Below, piece after piece: positions 44,852-57,882 of a DNA stretch of 64,000 nt; position 1 is the first letter of the stretch, and each line of letters opens with the position of its first letter. Under the pieces are notes generated by a model that was not told the origin of the DNA, searched no databases, and saw nothing but the letters and a program-made list of their open reading frames with translations. The stretch is from Actinoalloteichus_B caeruleus (lineage in GTDB: Bacteria; Actinomycetota; Actinomycetes; Mycobacteriales; Pseudonocardiaceae). The position numbers were made by a program, and so were the translations under genes. The stretch lies in the NCBI RefSeq assembly GCF_000718005.1, contig NZ_JODV01000014.1. One strand, given 5' to 3'.

Positions 44852-44881
44852 GGGGGACGGCTCCCGTGGGAGCCGTCCCCC
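44852..44881 (-). terminator. Strong hairpin terminator after gltD
   Basis: GGGGGACGGCTCCC (44852-44865) and GGGAGCCGTCCCCC (44868-44881) are perfect 14-bp complements with a 2-nt loop. It lies 87 bp past the gltD stop and should end the gltBD transcript. Confidence 0.75.
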
Positions 44882-44967
44882 TGTCGCCCCGGCCGGCGGC
44901 ACGCCGTTGTGCCCCGGCCAGAAGTCGAGTGGTCCGGCGACGGACCACCGCGTCCGGTGCGGGCCGG

Positions 44968-46462
44968 TCAGACCACCGCGAGCGGCAGGGCCGTCGGGTG
45001 GACCGGGGCGGGCAGCTGCGAGCCGCCCGTGAGGTGGGCGTCGACGGCAGCGGCCACCGAGCGCCCCTCCGCGATCGCCCACACCACCAGCGAGGCACCC
45101 CGGTGGGCGTCACCGCAGACGAACACGCCCGGCTGGCTGGTCTGCCAGTCCGCACCACAGCCGATGCTCCCGCGCGGGGACAGCGTCAGGCCGAGACCGT
45201 CGAGCAGGGGCATCCGCTCGACCCCCTCGAAACCGATGGCGAACAGCGCGAGGTCGCAGGGGAACTCCTCGACCTCGTCACCGAGCGGGACCACCTGGCG
45301 CCGGCCGTCCGCGTCGCGTCCGACCTGGACCCGGCGCAGGCGGACCGCCCGCACGTGCCCGTCCTCGTCCCCGACGAACTCCTCGACCGCGACCTCGTAA
45401 CGGCGCTCGCCGCCCTCGTCGTGCGCCGGGTAGGTGCGCAGGATCAACGGCCAGGTCGGCCAGGGAGACCTGGCCTCGTCCCGCTCGCCCGGCGGCTCCG
45501 GGTACTGGTCGAGCTGGAGGACGCTCGCGGCGCCCTGCCGGTGCGCGGTCCCGAGGCAGTCGGCACCGGTGTCGCCACCGCCGATGATGACCACGTGTTT
45601 CCCGGCGGCGGTGATCGCGGCCGGCCCGTCGCCCTCGCACTCGCGGTTGGCCTGCACCAGGTGCTCCATCGCCAGGTGCACCCCGGTCAGCTCCCGCCCG
45701 GGGACCTCGGCGTCACGGCCGCGCAGGGCGCCGACCGCCAACACCACCGCGTCGTGCCGGGACCGCAGCTCATCGACGGTGAGGTCCACGCCGACCTCGC
45801 AGCCGGTCACGAACCGGGTCCCCTCGGCACGCATCTGCACGAGCCGCCGGTCGAGGACCTTCTTCTCCATCTTGAACTCGGGGATCCCGTACCGGAGCAG
45901 GCCGCCGAGCCGGTCGTCCCGTTCGTAGACGGTGACCTCGTGCCCCGCCCGGGTGAGCTGTTGGGCCGCCGCGAGCCCCGCCGGACCCGACCCGACCACG
46001 GCCACCGAGCGGCCGGTGGGGGCGGTGGCCGTCACCGGCACCACGCTGCCCCGCTCCCAGCCGATGTCGGCGATGGTCTGCTCCACCCGCTTGATCGCGA
46101 CCGCGCCACCCGCCCTCGGGGAGAGCGCGACGACGCAACCGGCCTCGCACGGGGCCGGGCAGAGCCGGCCGGTGAACTCCGGGAAGTTGTTCGTGGCGTG
46201 CAGGCGCTCGCCCGCCTCGTCCCAGCGCCCCCGCCGCACGAGGTCGTTCCACTCCGGGATCAGGTTGCCCAGCGGGCAGCCGGCGCTGCTGGAGTGGCAG
46301 AAGGGCACGCCGCAGTCCATGCAGCGCGCCGCCTGCGTCCGCACCTGCTGCTCGCGTTCCCCGCCGTCGAGCGCCGCGTAGACCTCGTCCCAGTCGCCGA
46401 GGCGCTCGTCCACCGGTCGCTTCGCCGGCTCCTGCCTGGCGTGCTTGAGGAAACCATGCGGG

Positions 46463-46470
<8 letters not shown>
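44968..46470 (-). CDS. gltD: Glutamate synthase, small subunit
   Basis: Protein of 500 aa. GltD takes electrons from NADPH through FAD and 4Fe-4S clusters and passes them to GltB. N-terminal cluster ligands: CMDCGVPFCHSSSAGCPLGN and CPAPCEAGCV. FAD/NAD(P) Rossmann motifs: VAVVGSGPAGLAAAQQL near residue 144 and HVVIIGGGDTGADCLGTA near 280. The C-terminus GVFVCGDAHRGASLVVWAIAEGR closes the FAD site. GTG 46470 overlaps the end of gltB by 8 bp, indicating translational coupling and equal production of both subunits. Confidence 0.96.
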
Positions 46471-51043
<4,573 letters not shown>

Positions 51044-51069
51044 GGGCAGACCTCCCTCATCGTCCTACG

Positions 51070-51087
51070 AACTTGAATCCTCAAGTT
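51070..51087 (-). promoter_or_regulatory. Inverted repeat in the gltB leader
   Basis: AACTTGA (51070-51076) and TCAAGTT (51081-51087) form a 7-bp perfect inverted repeat around ATCC, 27 bp upstream of the gltB start and close to its ribosome-binding site. It is AT-rich relative to its surroundings. It could be an operator for a nitrogen or amino-acid responsive regulator, or an RNA hairpin controlling translation. Confidence 0.4.
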
Positions 51088-51089
51088 TC

Positions 51090-51465
51090 AGGGGTTGGGT
51101 TCGACGGGACGACGATGGCCCGCTCCGTACACCCGGAAGATGACACGGGCGTTTCATTCATGTGGCCCTAACAGTAACCTCATCATCCCTACCGACCGCA
51201 AGAGTGAAGTTCGCCGTGTCGGGTAACGATTTCACCGGCAACAGCGATAGACGAGGTTGATACCCGCAGCGGCGCGGAGGGCTCTCGCACCCGAGAATAC
51301 CTGGCCAGCCGGCTCATGCGGCGATCCCGACAACGACTCCCGCGATCCGGGCACCACCCCCGGAGCCGAGGTGAACGGATTCACCCTGCGTTCACCACCG
51401 GCCACCCACCGGTGGTAGGCGCTCTGCTCCGTTCGGCCGCCGCCGATTCACCGGATCCGTTCGAA
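51090..51465. other. Divergent regulatory region between gltB and btuF
   Basis: No gene. An AT-richer stretch at 51150-51265 probably holds the gltB promoter. On the minus strand GTTAC (51178-51174) and GAAAC (51155-51151) resemble GlnR half-sites, but their 18-nt spacing does not fit the regular GlnR pattern. Confidence 0.35.
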
Positions 51466-51469
51466 TGGT

Positions 51470-51600
51470 TCTGATACGGTGCCGCTGCCGGCCGACCAGG
51501 GGCCGGCGGCGTGTGTGGCAGCGAAGTCCGGTGGGAGTCCGGCGCTGTGCCGCAACTGTCATGGCCCACCAGGTCGAGCCAGGCCGCCTGCCACTCCACG
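51470..51600 (+). ncRNA. Cobalamin (B12) riboswitch
   Basis: The conserved core is readable: AGTCCGGTGGGAGTCCGGCG (51525-51544), then the B12 box-like GCCGCAACTGT (51549-51559), and the closing GCCTGCC (51586-51592) with a preceding GAGCCAGG segment. This is the adenosylcobalamin aptamer order. It lies 100 bp upstream of btuF and on its strand, so the btuFCD uptake operon should be repressed when cobalamin is plentiful. Confidence 0.9.
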
Positions 51601-51633
51601 CGACGTCACCACTCCCGGCACAGGGGTGGAGTG
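51592..51633 (+). promoter_or_regulatory. Hairpin overlapping the 3' edge of the B12 aptamer
   Basis: CACTCCAC (51592-51599) is complementary over 8 bp to GTGGAGTG (51626-51633). The first arm begins at the last base of the aptamer's closing GCCTGCC, so forming this hairpin and closing the aptamer may compete. Candidate expression platform; it ends about 70 nt before the btuF start, with no T-tract. Confidence 0.45.
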
Positions 51634-51701
51634 TCGTCCGCACCTCCCGGTCCGGCGGGTCGGCCGCCTCCCCGCGTGTCGGCCGAACCCAAGGATCAGG
51701 T

Positions 51702-52682
51702 GTGAACCTCCGATCTCGTCTGGCGGCGCTGCCCGCACTGTCCCTGATCGGCGTCGCCGCCCTCGCCGGTTGCGCCAACCGGGAGGAGGCCGCCGACCCG
51801 TCGGCCGCCACCGCCACCCAGCAGCCCCCCTCCGCCCAGGACACCACCGAGGCGGGATTCCCGGTGGAGGTGACCCTGGGAGGCACCGAGCCGGTCACCA
51901 TCGACGCACGTCCGAGCAGCATCGTGTCGCTGACCCCCACCGCCACCGAGATGCTGTTCGCGATCGGCGCCGGGGACGCGGTCGTCGCCGCCGACACCTA
52001 CTCCGACTACCCCCCGGAGGCCCCGACCACCGACCTCGACGGGATCAGCCCCAACATCGAGGCCGTCACCGAGTACCAGCCTGACCTGGTCATCTCCTCC
52101 GGTGACTCACAGGAACTGCTGGACGCCATGGCCGCCATCGACGTCCCGGTCCTCGTCGTGGGGACCGCCGGTGACCTGGAGGACAGCTACCAGCAGCTCG
52201 TCGCCCTCGGCGAGGCCACCGGGAACCAGGAGGCCGCCGAGGTGCTCGTGGAGGACATGCGCACCGAGATCGATCGGATCGTCGCCTCGACCGAGATGCC
52301 CGAGGAACCGCTGACCTACTACCACGAGCTCGACCAGACCTTCTTCTCCATCACCTCCGGCACCTTCGCCGGCCAGGTCTACGACCTGTTCGGTCTGGAG
52401 AACATCGCCGACGCCGCGGACGGCGGCGACTACCCGCAGCTCAGCCCCGAGTTCATCCTGGAGGCCGACCCCGACCTCATCTTCCTCGCCGACACCGTGT
52501 GCTGCGGCCAGAGCGCGCAGACCGTCGCCGAGCGGCCGGGCTGGGACACCCTCTCCTCGGTGCAGGAGGACCGGATCATCGAGCTCGACGACGACCTCGC
52601 CTCCCGCTGGGGCCCCAGGGTCGTCGACTTCGCGGAGGCCGTGGGCGCTGCCGTCAGCGACGTCAGCTCGCGGACGAACTGA
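51702..52682 (+). CDS. btuF: Cobalamin ABC transporter substrate-binding lipoprotein
   Basis: Protein of 326 aa. Lipoprotein signal with lipobox LAGC at about residues 20-23 (VAALAGCAN). The mature part is a class III periplasmic-binding fold: IVSLTPTATEMLFAIGAGDAVV near residue 75, YSDYPPEA, ISPNIEAVTEYQPDLVIS and a long rigid helix. This pattern is shared by B12 and iron-siderophore binders; the cobalamin riboswitch upstream decides for B12. GTG 51702, weak AAGGATCAGG ribosome-binding site. First gene of btuFCD. Confidence 0.9.
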   Translation: MNLRSRLAALPALSLIGVAALAGCANREEAADPSAATATQQPPSAQDTTEAGFPVEVTLGGTEPVTIDARPSSIVSLTPTATEMLFAIGAGDAVVAADTYSDYPPEAPTTDLDGISPNIEAVTEYQPDLVISSGDSQELLDAMAAIDVPVLVVGTAGDLEDSYQQLVALGEATGNQEAAEVLVEDMRTEIDRIVASTEMPEEPLTYYHELDQTFFSITSGTFAGQVYDLFGLENIADAADGGDYPQLSPEFILEADPDLIFLADTVCCGQSAQTVAERPGWDTLSSVQEDRIIELDDDLASRWGPRVVDFAEAVGAAVSDVSSRTN

Positions 52683-52693
52683 CCGGGCGCCCC

Positions 52694-53773
52694 GTGCCCC
52701 TCACCGTGCGGTCCGGCCGGGACTCCCCGGCCGGACCCGCCCCCGCCGGTGCTCCCCGAGCGACCCGGCTCCGGGTTCGTCACCTCGCCCTCGCCCTCGC
52801 GCTGCTGCTCGCCGTGACGCTGCTCTCCGTCCTCCTCGGCGCCGCCGACCTCGGATGGCAGCGGGTCGTGGGGGAACTGGTGGCCCAGGTGACCGGGGGG
52901 ACCTCGCCGCTCTCGGAACGGGAGGCGGCCATCCTCTGGCAGCTGCGTGTCCCCCGGGTGGTGCTCGCCTGCCTGGTGGGAGCCGCCCTCGCGGTCTCCG
53001 GCGCCGCCTTCCAGGGCGTGTTCCGCAACCCGCTGGCCGACCCGTACCTGCTGGGAGCCGCCGCCGGCGCCGGGCTGGCCGCGACCATCGTCGTCGCGGC
53101 TGCCCCGGGCACCCTGGACTGGGTGATCGGCCCGCTCCAGCTCGCGGCCTTCTGCGGTGCCCTGTCCGGGGTCGTCCTGAGCTGGGTGCTCGGACGCACC
53201 GCCGGCCACGGCACCGGCACCCTCATCCTCGCCGGCGTGGCCGTCTCGGCCTTCCTCACCGCCGGCCAGACCTTCGTGCAGCAGCTGAACACGGACTCGC
53301 TGCGGCAGATCTACTCGTGGGTGCTCGGCGGGCTGACGACCACCGGCTGGCGCGAGGTGCTGCTGGTCCTGCCCTACGTGGTGGCCGCCTCCTCGGTGCT
53401 GTGCCTGTGCGCCCGGCTCCTCGACGTCCTCGGGGTGGGCGACGAGGAGGCGACAGCCCTCGGCGTGCGCCCCGGCCGGGTGCGCCTGGCCGTGCTCCTC
53501 GCCGCGTCGCTGGCCACCGCCGCCGCCGTCTCCGCGGCCGGGCTGATCGGCTTCGTCGGCATCGTCGTCCCCCACCTCGTACGGCTCCTCGTCGCCGGCA
53601 GCTACCGGGTGGTGGTACCGCTCTCCCTGGTCGGAGGCGCGATCTTCCTCGCCGCCGCCGACATGATCGCCCGCACGGCGATGTCCCCGGCCCAGCTCCC
53701 GATCGGCGTCGTCACCGCCTTCGCCGGTGCCCCCTTCTTCGTCCTCGTCCTCCGCACCAGGGGGCGGGCGTGA
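52694..53773 (+). CDS. btuC: Cobalamin ABC transporter permease
   Basis: Protein of 359 aa, FecCD/BtuC family with about ten membrane helices. Signatures: LRVPRVVLACLVGAALAVSGAAFQGVFRNPLADPYLLG, GTGTLILAGVAVSAFL, and the ATPase-contact loop near AAGLIGFVGIVVPHLVRLLVG-like (here HLVRLLVAG). GTG 52694 follows the btuF stop by 11 bp; a GTG 12 bp later is an alternative. It pairs with BtuF and BtuD. Confidence 0.92.
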   Translation: MPLTVRSGRDSPAGPAPAGAPRATRLRVRHLALALALLLAVTLLSVLLGAADLGWQRVVGELVAQVTGGTSPLSEREAAILWQLRVPRVVLACLVGAALAVSGAAFQGVFRNPLADPYLLGAAAGAGLAATIVVAAAPGTLDWVIGPLQLAAFCGALSGVVLSWVLGRTAGHGTGTLILAGVAVSAFLTAGQTFVQQLNTDSLRQIYSWVLGGLTTTGWREVLLVLPYVVAASSVLCLCARLLDVLGVGDEEATALGVRPGRVRLAVLLAASLATAAAVSAAGLIGFVGIVVPHLVRLLVAGSYRVVVPLSLVGGAIFLAAADMIARTAMSPAQLPIGVVTAFAGAPFFVLVLRTRGRA

Positions 53774-54564
53774 GCGGGCTGCGGGCCGTCGACATCAGCG
53801 CCGGCTACCGGGGGCGCCCCGTGCTGCGGGCCGTCGACGCCGAGGTGCCCGCCGGCGGATGGCTCGGGGTCATCGGCCCCAACGGCGCGGGCAAGTCCAC
53901 CCTGCTCAAGACCCTGGCCGGGCTGCTGCCCCACGAGGGCACGGTCACCGTGGACGGCACGTCCATCGACGGACTGCGCCCCCGGCAACGGGCCCGCGTC
54001 CTGGGGTACGCGCCGCAGACACCCGAACCCCCGACCGGTCTCACCGTCACCGACTACGTGCTCCTGGGCCGGTCGCCGTACCTGCCGCCCCTGGGCCGAG
54101 AGGGACGCTCCGACCTCCGCGTCGTCGCCGAGGTCCTGGCCAGGCTCGACCTCGCCGGGATGGCGACCCGGCCGCTGGCCACCCTCTCCGGTGGGGAGCG
54201 ACAACGCGCCGTGCTGGCGAGGGTCCTCGCCCAACAGCCCCGGGTGCTGCTCCTCGACGAACCCACCACCGGGTTGGACGTCGGCCACGCGCAGGCACTG
54301 CTGGAACTGGTGGACCGGCTCCGCCGGGAGGACGGGGTCACGGTGGTGACCACGCTGCACGACCTGACCCTGGCCGCGCAGTACGCCGACCGGCTGGTCT
54401 TCCTCGTCGACGGCGCCGTCACCGCGTCCGGCGCACCCGGCGAGGTGCTCACCCAGGCGCGGGTGGCCGAGCACTACCAGGCCTCGGTCGCCGTGCTCAC
54501 CTCGGACGGCAGCCGGATCGTGGCACCGGTCCGCCATGCCGGTCCGCGCCTCGCCCCCGGCTGA
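53770..54564 (+). CDS. btuD: Cobalamin ABC transporter ATPase
   Basis: Protein of 264 aa with a full ABC domain: Walker A GPNGAGKST near residue 37, signature LSGGERQRAVLARVLAQQP near 139, Walker B VLLLDEPTTGLD and the H-loop TTLHDLTLA. It is of the FepC/BtuD type. GTG 53770 overlaps the btuC stop (GTGA), so the genes are coupled. The last 25 residues extend slightly beyond typical members. Confidence 0.93.
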   Translation: MSGLRAVDISAGYRGRPVLRAVDAEVPAGGWLGVIGPNGAGKSTLLKTLAGLLPHEGTVTVDGTSIDGLRPRQRARVLGYAPQTPEPPTGLTVTDYVLLGRSPYLPPLGREGRSDLRVVAEVLARLDLAGMATRPLATLSGGERQRAVLARVLAQQPRVLLLDEPTTGLDVGHAQALLELVDRLRREDGVTVVTTLHDLTLAAQYADRLVFLVDGAVTASGAPGEVLTQARVAEHYQASVAVLTSDGSRIVAPVRHAGPRLAPG

Positions 54565-54735
54565 CCGGCGCCGGGGACCGCGCACCCGATCGCGAGCCCA
54601 CCCGCGCCGCCACCACCGACGTCGTCGCGCGGGGTGGGGCGCGCCAGCCCCTGCGACCACCACACCACCCCGCACGGGCCAGGCGACCGGTGGACGAGGT
54701 GTGTGGCCGGCCACCTCCTGGGTACGTCTCCCTAC

Positions 54736-56097
54736 ATGGCACACGGCGCGAAGAACGGCGGCTCCCGCCCGAGGATCGTGATCGTCGGCGGCGGTTACGT
54801 CGGCCTGAACACCGCCCTCCGGCTGGAGTCGCGGCTGCGGCACTCCGAGGCGTCGGTGGTCGTGATCGACCAACAGCCCCACATGACCTACCAACCCTTC
54901 CTCCCCGAGGTCGCCGCGGCCTCGGTCGAACCGAGGCACGTCATCGCCCCCCTGCGTTCGATGCTGCGGCGCTGCGAGGTGATCACCGGCCGGGTCGGCG
55001 GCATCGACCACCACCGCCGCACGGTGACCGTCACCGACGGCGACGGGGCCACCGAGGAGGTCGACTACGACATCCTGGCCGTGGCGCCGGGCTCCATCAG
55101 CCGCATCCTGCCCATCCCCGGCCTCGTCGAACAGGGCATCGGCTTCAAGACCGTCAGCGAGGCCATCTACCTGCGCAACCACGTGCTGTCCCGGCTCGAC
55201 GCCGCCGCGAGCGCCACCGACACCGCCCGCCGCCGGCGGCTCCTCACCTTCCTCACCGTGGGAGGCGGGTACGCGGGGATCGAGGCCCTCGCCGAGATGG
55301 AGGACATGTCCCGGCTCGCCACCCGCGACTACCCGGCGATCGACCCCGCCGAGCTGCGGTGGGTCCTCGTCGAGGCGACCGACCGCATCATGCCGGAGGT
55401 CAGCCGGCCGATGGGCGAGTACACCGTCGACCTGCTGCGGGAACGCGGCATCGAGGTGCACCTGGAGACCACCGTCAGCAGCATGGAGGACGGCCACGTC
55501 GTGTTGGGCGACGGGACCGAGTTCGACACCGACACCGTCATCTGGACCGCCGGCGTCCGCCCCGACCCGATGCTGGGGGACACCACCCTGCCGCTCGACC
55601 AGCGGGGACGCGTCCGGTGCACAGCGACCCTCCAGGTCGCGGGCGTGCCCGGCGTCTTCGCCGCCGGGGACTGCGCGGCCGTGCCCGACCTCACCAGGAT
55701 CGACGAGGACCCCGACGCCACCTGTGGTCCCTCCGCCCAGCACGCCGCCCGGCAGGCCCACCGGCTGGGGGACAACATCGTCGCCACCATCCGGGGGCAC
55801 CGGCCGGCCGAGTACCGGCACGCCTACATCGGTTCCGTCGCGGGGCTGGGCCTCTACCAGGGCGTCGCCGAGATCTACGGGGTGCGGCTGAAGGGCCTGC
55901 CCGCCTGGTTGGTGCACCGCGCCTACCACCTGGCCAAGATGCCCAGCGTCAACCGGAAGGTGCGCATCGCCTTCGACTGGCTGCTGGCCGCCCTGTTCCG
56001 GCGCGAGGCGGTGGCCATCGGCAGCCTGCAGGACCCCCACTCGGAGTTCCGGCGGGCGGCGGACGCCGCCGGCCGCTGGCAGCGGTCCCACGTCTGA
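54736..56097 (+). CDS. NAD(P)/FAD-dependent oxidoreductase, NDH-2 type
   Basis: Protein of 453 aa. FAD motif RIVIVGGGYVGLNTALRLE near residue 14, second Rossmann motif TVGGGYAGIEALAEME near 172, and the FAD-closing GVFAAGDCAAVPD near 305. The C-terminus contains an amphipathic membrane-binding region (YHLAKMPSVNRKVRIAFDWLLAALFRR), as in type II NADH:quinone dehydrogenases that pass electrons to menaquinone without proton pumping. ATG 54736 has TACGTC 7 nt upstream and no Shine-Dalgarno, so it may be leaderless. It follows btuD by 170 bp but looks independently transcribed. Confidence 0.88.
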   Translation: MAHGAKNGGSRPRIVIVGGGYVGLNTALRLESRLRHSEASVVVIDQQPHMTYQPFLPEVAAASVEPRHVIAPLRSMLRRCEVITGRVGGIDHHRRTVTVTDGDGATEEVDYDILAVAPGSISRILPIPGLVEQGIGFKTVSEAIYLRNHVLSRLDAAASATDTARRRRLLTFLTVGGGYAGIEALAEMEDMSRLATRDYPAIDPAELRWVLVEATDRIMPEVSRPMGEYTVDLLRERGIEVHLETTVSSMEDGHVVLGDGTEFDTDTVIWTAGVRPDPMLGDTTLPLDQRGRVRCTATLQVAGVPGVFAAGDCAAVPDLTRIDEDPDATCGPSAQHAARQAHRLGDNIVATIRGHRPAEYRHAYIGSVAGLGLYQGVAEIYGVRLKGLPAWLVHRAYHLAKMPSVNRKVRIAFDWLLAALFRREAVAIGSLQDPHSEFRRAADAAGRWQRSHV

Positions 56098-56405
56098 GCG
56101 ACCGCGAGCTCCGGCGCCTGGACGGGGCGGGGTGGACGGGTTCCGGCCGCCCCAGCCCACGTCCCCCCGGCGGGGGCTCGCTCCGGGACGACCGACCGGC
56201 GGCCGCCGGGCACCCTGCCGCCGTCGGCGGCTCCCACCCAGCCGCGACGCGCGCCGGCCGAGGAGCCCGACACAGCGGCTCCTCCCGGTGGCCCGCACCG
56301 GATCCCCCGGCGACGCCCTCGGTTCCGCCGGCACCTGCCGCGCACGGTGAGCGGAGGACAAGCCCCGACGGCCTCCAGGTCAGGCGGCCGCCGGGACCGG
56401 CGCGC
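56098..56405. other. Intergenic region between convergent NDH-2 and rluB genes
   Basis: 308 bp, very GC-rich. No gene or clear terminator stem seen. Confidence 0.3.
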
Positions 56406-57224
56406 TCAGAGTTCCACGGCCTTGTACAGCTCCCCGACCTCCCGGCGGGACACCCGACGGAGGGTGCCGGGCCGCTGGTCACCGAGGCGGAGTTCCCCGA
56501 TCGCCGTGCGCACCAGGCGGCGCACCGGGTGGCCCACCTCCGCGAGCAGCCGGCGCACGATGTGCTTGCGGCCCTCGTGGAGCACGACCTCCACCATCAC
56601 CCGGTCCGCGTAGGCGTCGACGACCCGGAAGGAGTCCGCCTTCGCCAGGCCGTCCTCCAGTTCCACCCCGGCGCGGAGTCGGCGCCCGACGTCCCGCGCC
56701 ACCGGCCCCCGCACCTCCGCCCGGTAGGTCTTGAGGACCTCGAAGGACGGGTGCATCAGGCGGTGCGCCAGTTCCCCGTCGTTGGTCAGCAGCAGCAGGC
56801 CCTCCGTGTCGGCGTCGAGGCGACCGACGTGGAACAGCCGCTCCGGCCGGTCGACCACCAGGTCACCCACGCACGACCGGCCCCGGTCATCGGACATCGT
56901 GGAATGCATGCCACGGGGCTTGTTCAGCGCGAGGTGCACGAGGTCGTCCCGGACGATGACCCGCATGCCATCGACGTGGATCGACACCGTGTCGGGGTCC
57001 ACCCGCCGCCCCATCTCGGTGACGACCGCCCCGTCGACGGTCACCCTGCCCTGGGCGATCAGGTCCTCGGCCGCGCGCCGGGAGGCGATACCGGCCTTGG
57101 ACAGCACCTTCTGGAGCCGGATGCCCTCGGGCAGGCCGGTGGGGTCCGGTTCCCCCCGGCCGACGCGTCGGCCTCGGTCGTCCCCGACCGCGTCGGAACG
57201 GCGTGGTGCCTGGTCAGAGCTCAT
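56406..57224 (-). CDS. rluB: rRNA pseudouridine synthase RluB/RsuA family
   Basis: Protein of 272 aa. N-terminal S4 RNA-binding domain GIRLQKVLSKAGIASRRAAEDLI (about 34-56) and catalytic domain with HVGRLDADTEGLLLLTNDGELAHRLMHP, where the Asp of GRLDADTEGLLL is the nucleophile, and the C-terminal RTAIGELRLGDQRPG. It isomerises a uridine in 23S rRNA (RluB position by family). ATG 57224 overlaps the scpB stop, so it is the last gene of the scpA-scpB-rluB operon, the standard actinobacterial arrangement. Confidence 0.93.
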   Translation of the reverse strand: MSSDQAPRRSDAVGDDRGRRVGRGEPDPTGLPEGIRLQKVLSKAGIASRRAAEDLIAQGRVTVDGAVVTEMGRRVDPDTVSIHVDGMRVIVRDDLVHLALNKPRGMHSTMSDDRGRSCVGDLVVDRPERLFHVGRLDADTEGLLLLTNDGELAHRLMHPSFEVLKTYRAEVRGPVARDVGRRLRAGVELEDGLAKADSFRVVDAYADRVMVEVVLHEGRKHIVRRLLAEVGHPVRRLVRTAIGELRLGDQRPGTLRRVSRREVGELYKAVEL

Positions 57225-57882
57225 CGATGGAGTCCACCTCGGGTAGCAACGGAGCGATCGGCGGGAGCTGGGACAACGAGGACAGCCCGAGACGCTCCAG
57301 GAACAGCTCGGTGGTCCGGTAGAGCAGACCGCCGGTCTCCGGGTCCGTCCCGGTCTCCTCGACCAACCCCCGAGCCAACAGGGTACGGATGACGCCATCC
57401 ACGTTCACCCCGCGTACCGCGGCCACCCGCGACCTGGTCACCGGCTGCCGGTAGGCGATCACGGCCAGCGTCTCCAGGGCGGCCCGGGTCAACCGGGACC
57501 GCTGCCCGTCCAGCAGGTAGCGCTCCACGTAGGGGGCGAAGACGTCCCGCGTGTAGAAGCGCCACCCCTCCCCCACCCTGCGCAGGTCGATACCGCTGCC
57601 CTGTTCGCGGTACCGCTTGGCCAACCGGTACAGGGCGGCCCGCACCCGACCGATGGGCTGGTCGAGCGTGCTGGCGAGCAGCTGTTCACCGGCCGGGACG
57701 TCCACGACCAGCAGGAGTGCCTCCAGGGCCGCCTCCAGGTCCGCCTCCCGCCCCAGGTCGGGCCGGTCCTCGGGGTCCTCCGCCGGCCCGCCGCCCCCCG
57801 GCGGCACGTCGACCACCGCGCCGGGGCCGCCGGCCGGCCGTGCCTCGCCGGAACCCGACCCGGCCGTCTCCTCCGATGGCAT
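57214..57882 (-). CDS. scpB: Segregation and condensation protein B
   Basis: Protein of 222 aa. An acidic/Gly-rich N-terminus (about 1-55) is followed by two winged-helix domains: LEAALEALLLVVDVPAGEQLLAS and RLTRAALETLAVIAYRQPVTRSRVAAVRGVNVDGVIRTLLARGLVEE, the latter being the ScpB signature. ScpB dimers bind ScpA and SMC to condense and segregate the chromosome. The ATG shares its A with the scpA TGA (TGATG), giving coupled translation. Confidence 0.95.
   Translation of the reverse strand: MPSEETAGSGSGEARPAGGPGAVVDVPPGGGGPAEDPEDRPDLGREADLEAALEALLLVVDVPAGEQLLASTLDQPIGRVRAALYRLAKRYREQGSGIDLRRVGEGWRFYTRDVFAPYVERYLLDGQRSRLTRAALETLAVIAYRQPVTRSRVAAVRGVNVDGVIRTLLARGLVEETGTDPETGGLLYRTTELFLERLGLSSLSQLPPIAPLLPEVDSIDEL

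Noticed and set aside
51151..51178. Canonical GlnR box upstream of gltB
   Set aside because: GTTAC and GAAAC elements exist, but the spacing is 18 nt with no intermediate sites, unlike the regular 5+6 nt GlnR pattern.
53602..56361. 919-codon minus-strand open frame across btuC, btuD and the NDH-2 gene
   Set aside because: Spans three well-supported plus-strand genes and has the low-complexity composition of an antisense frame.
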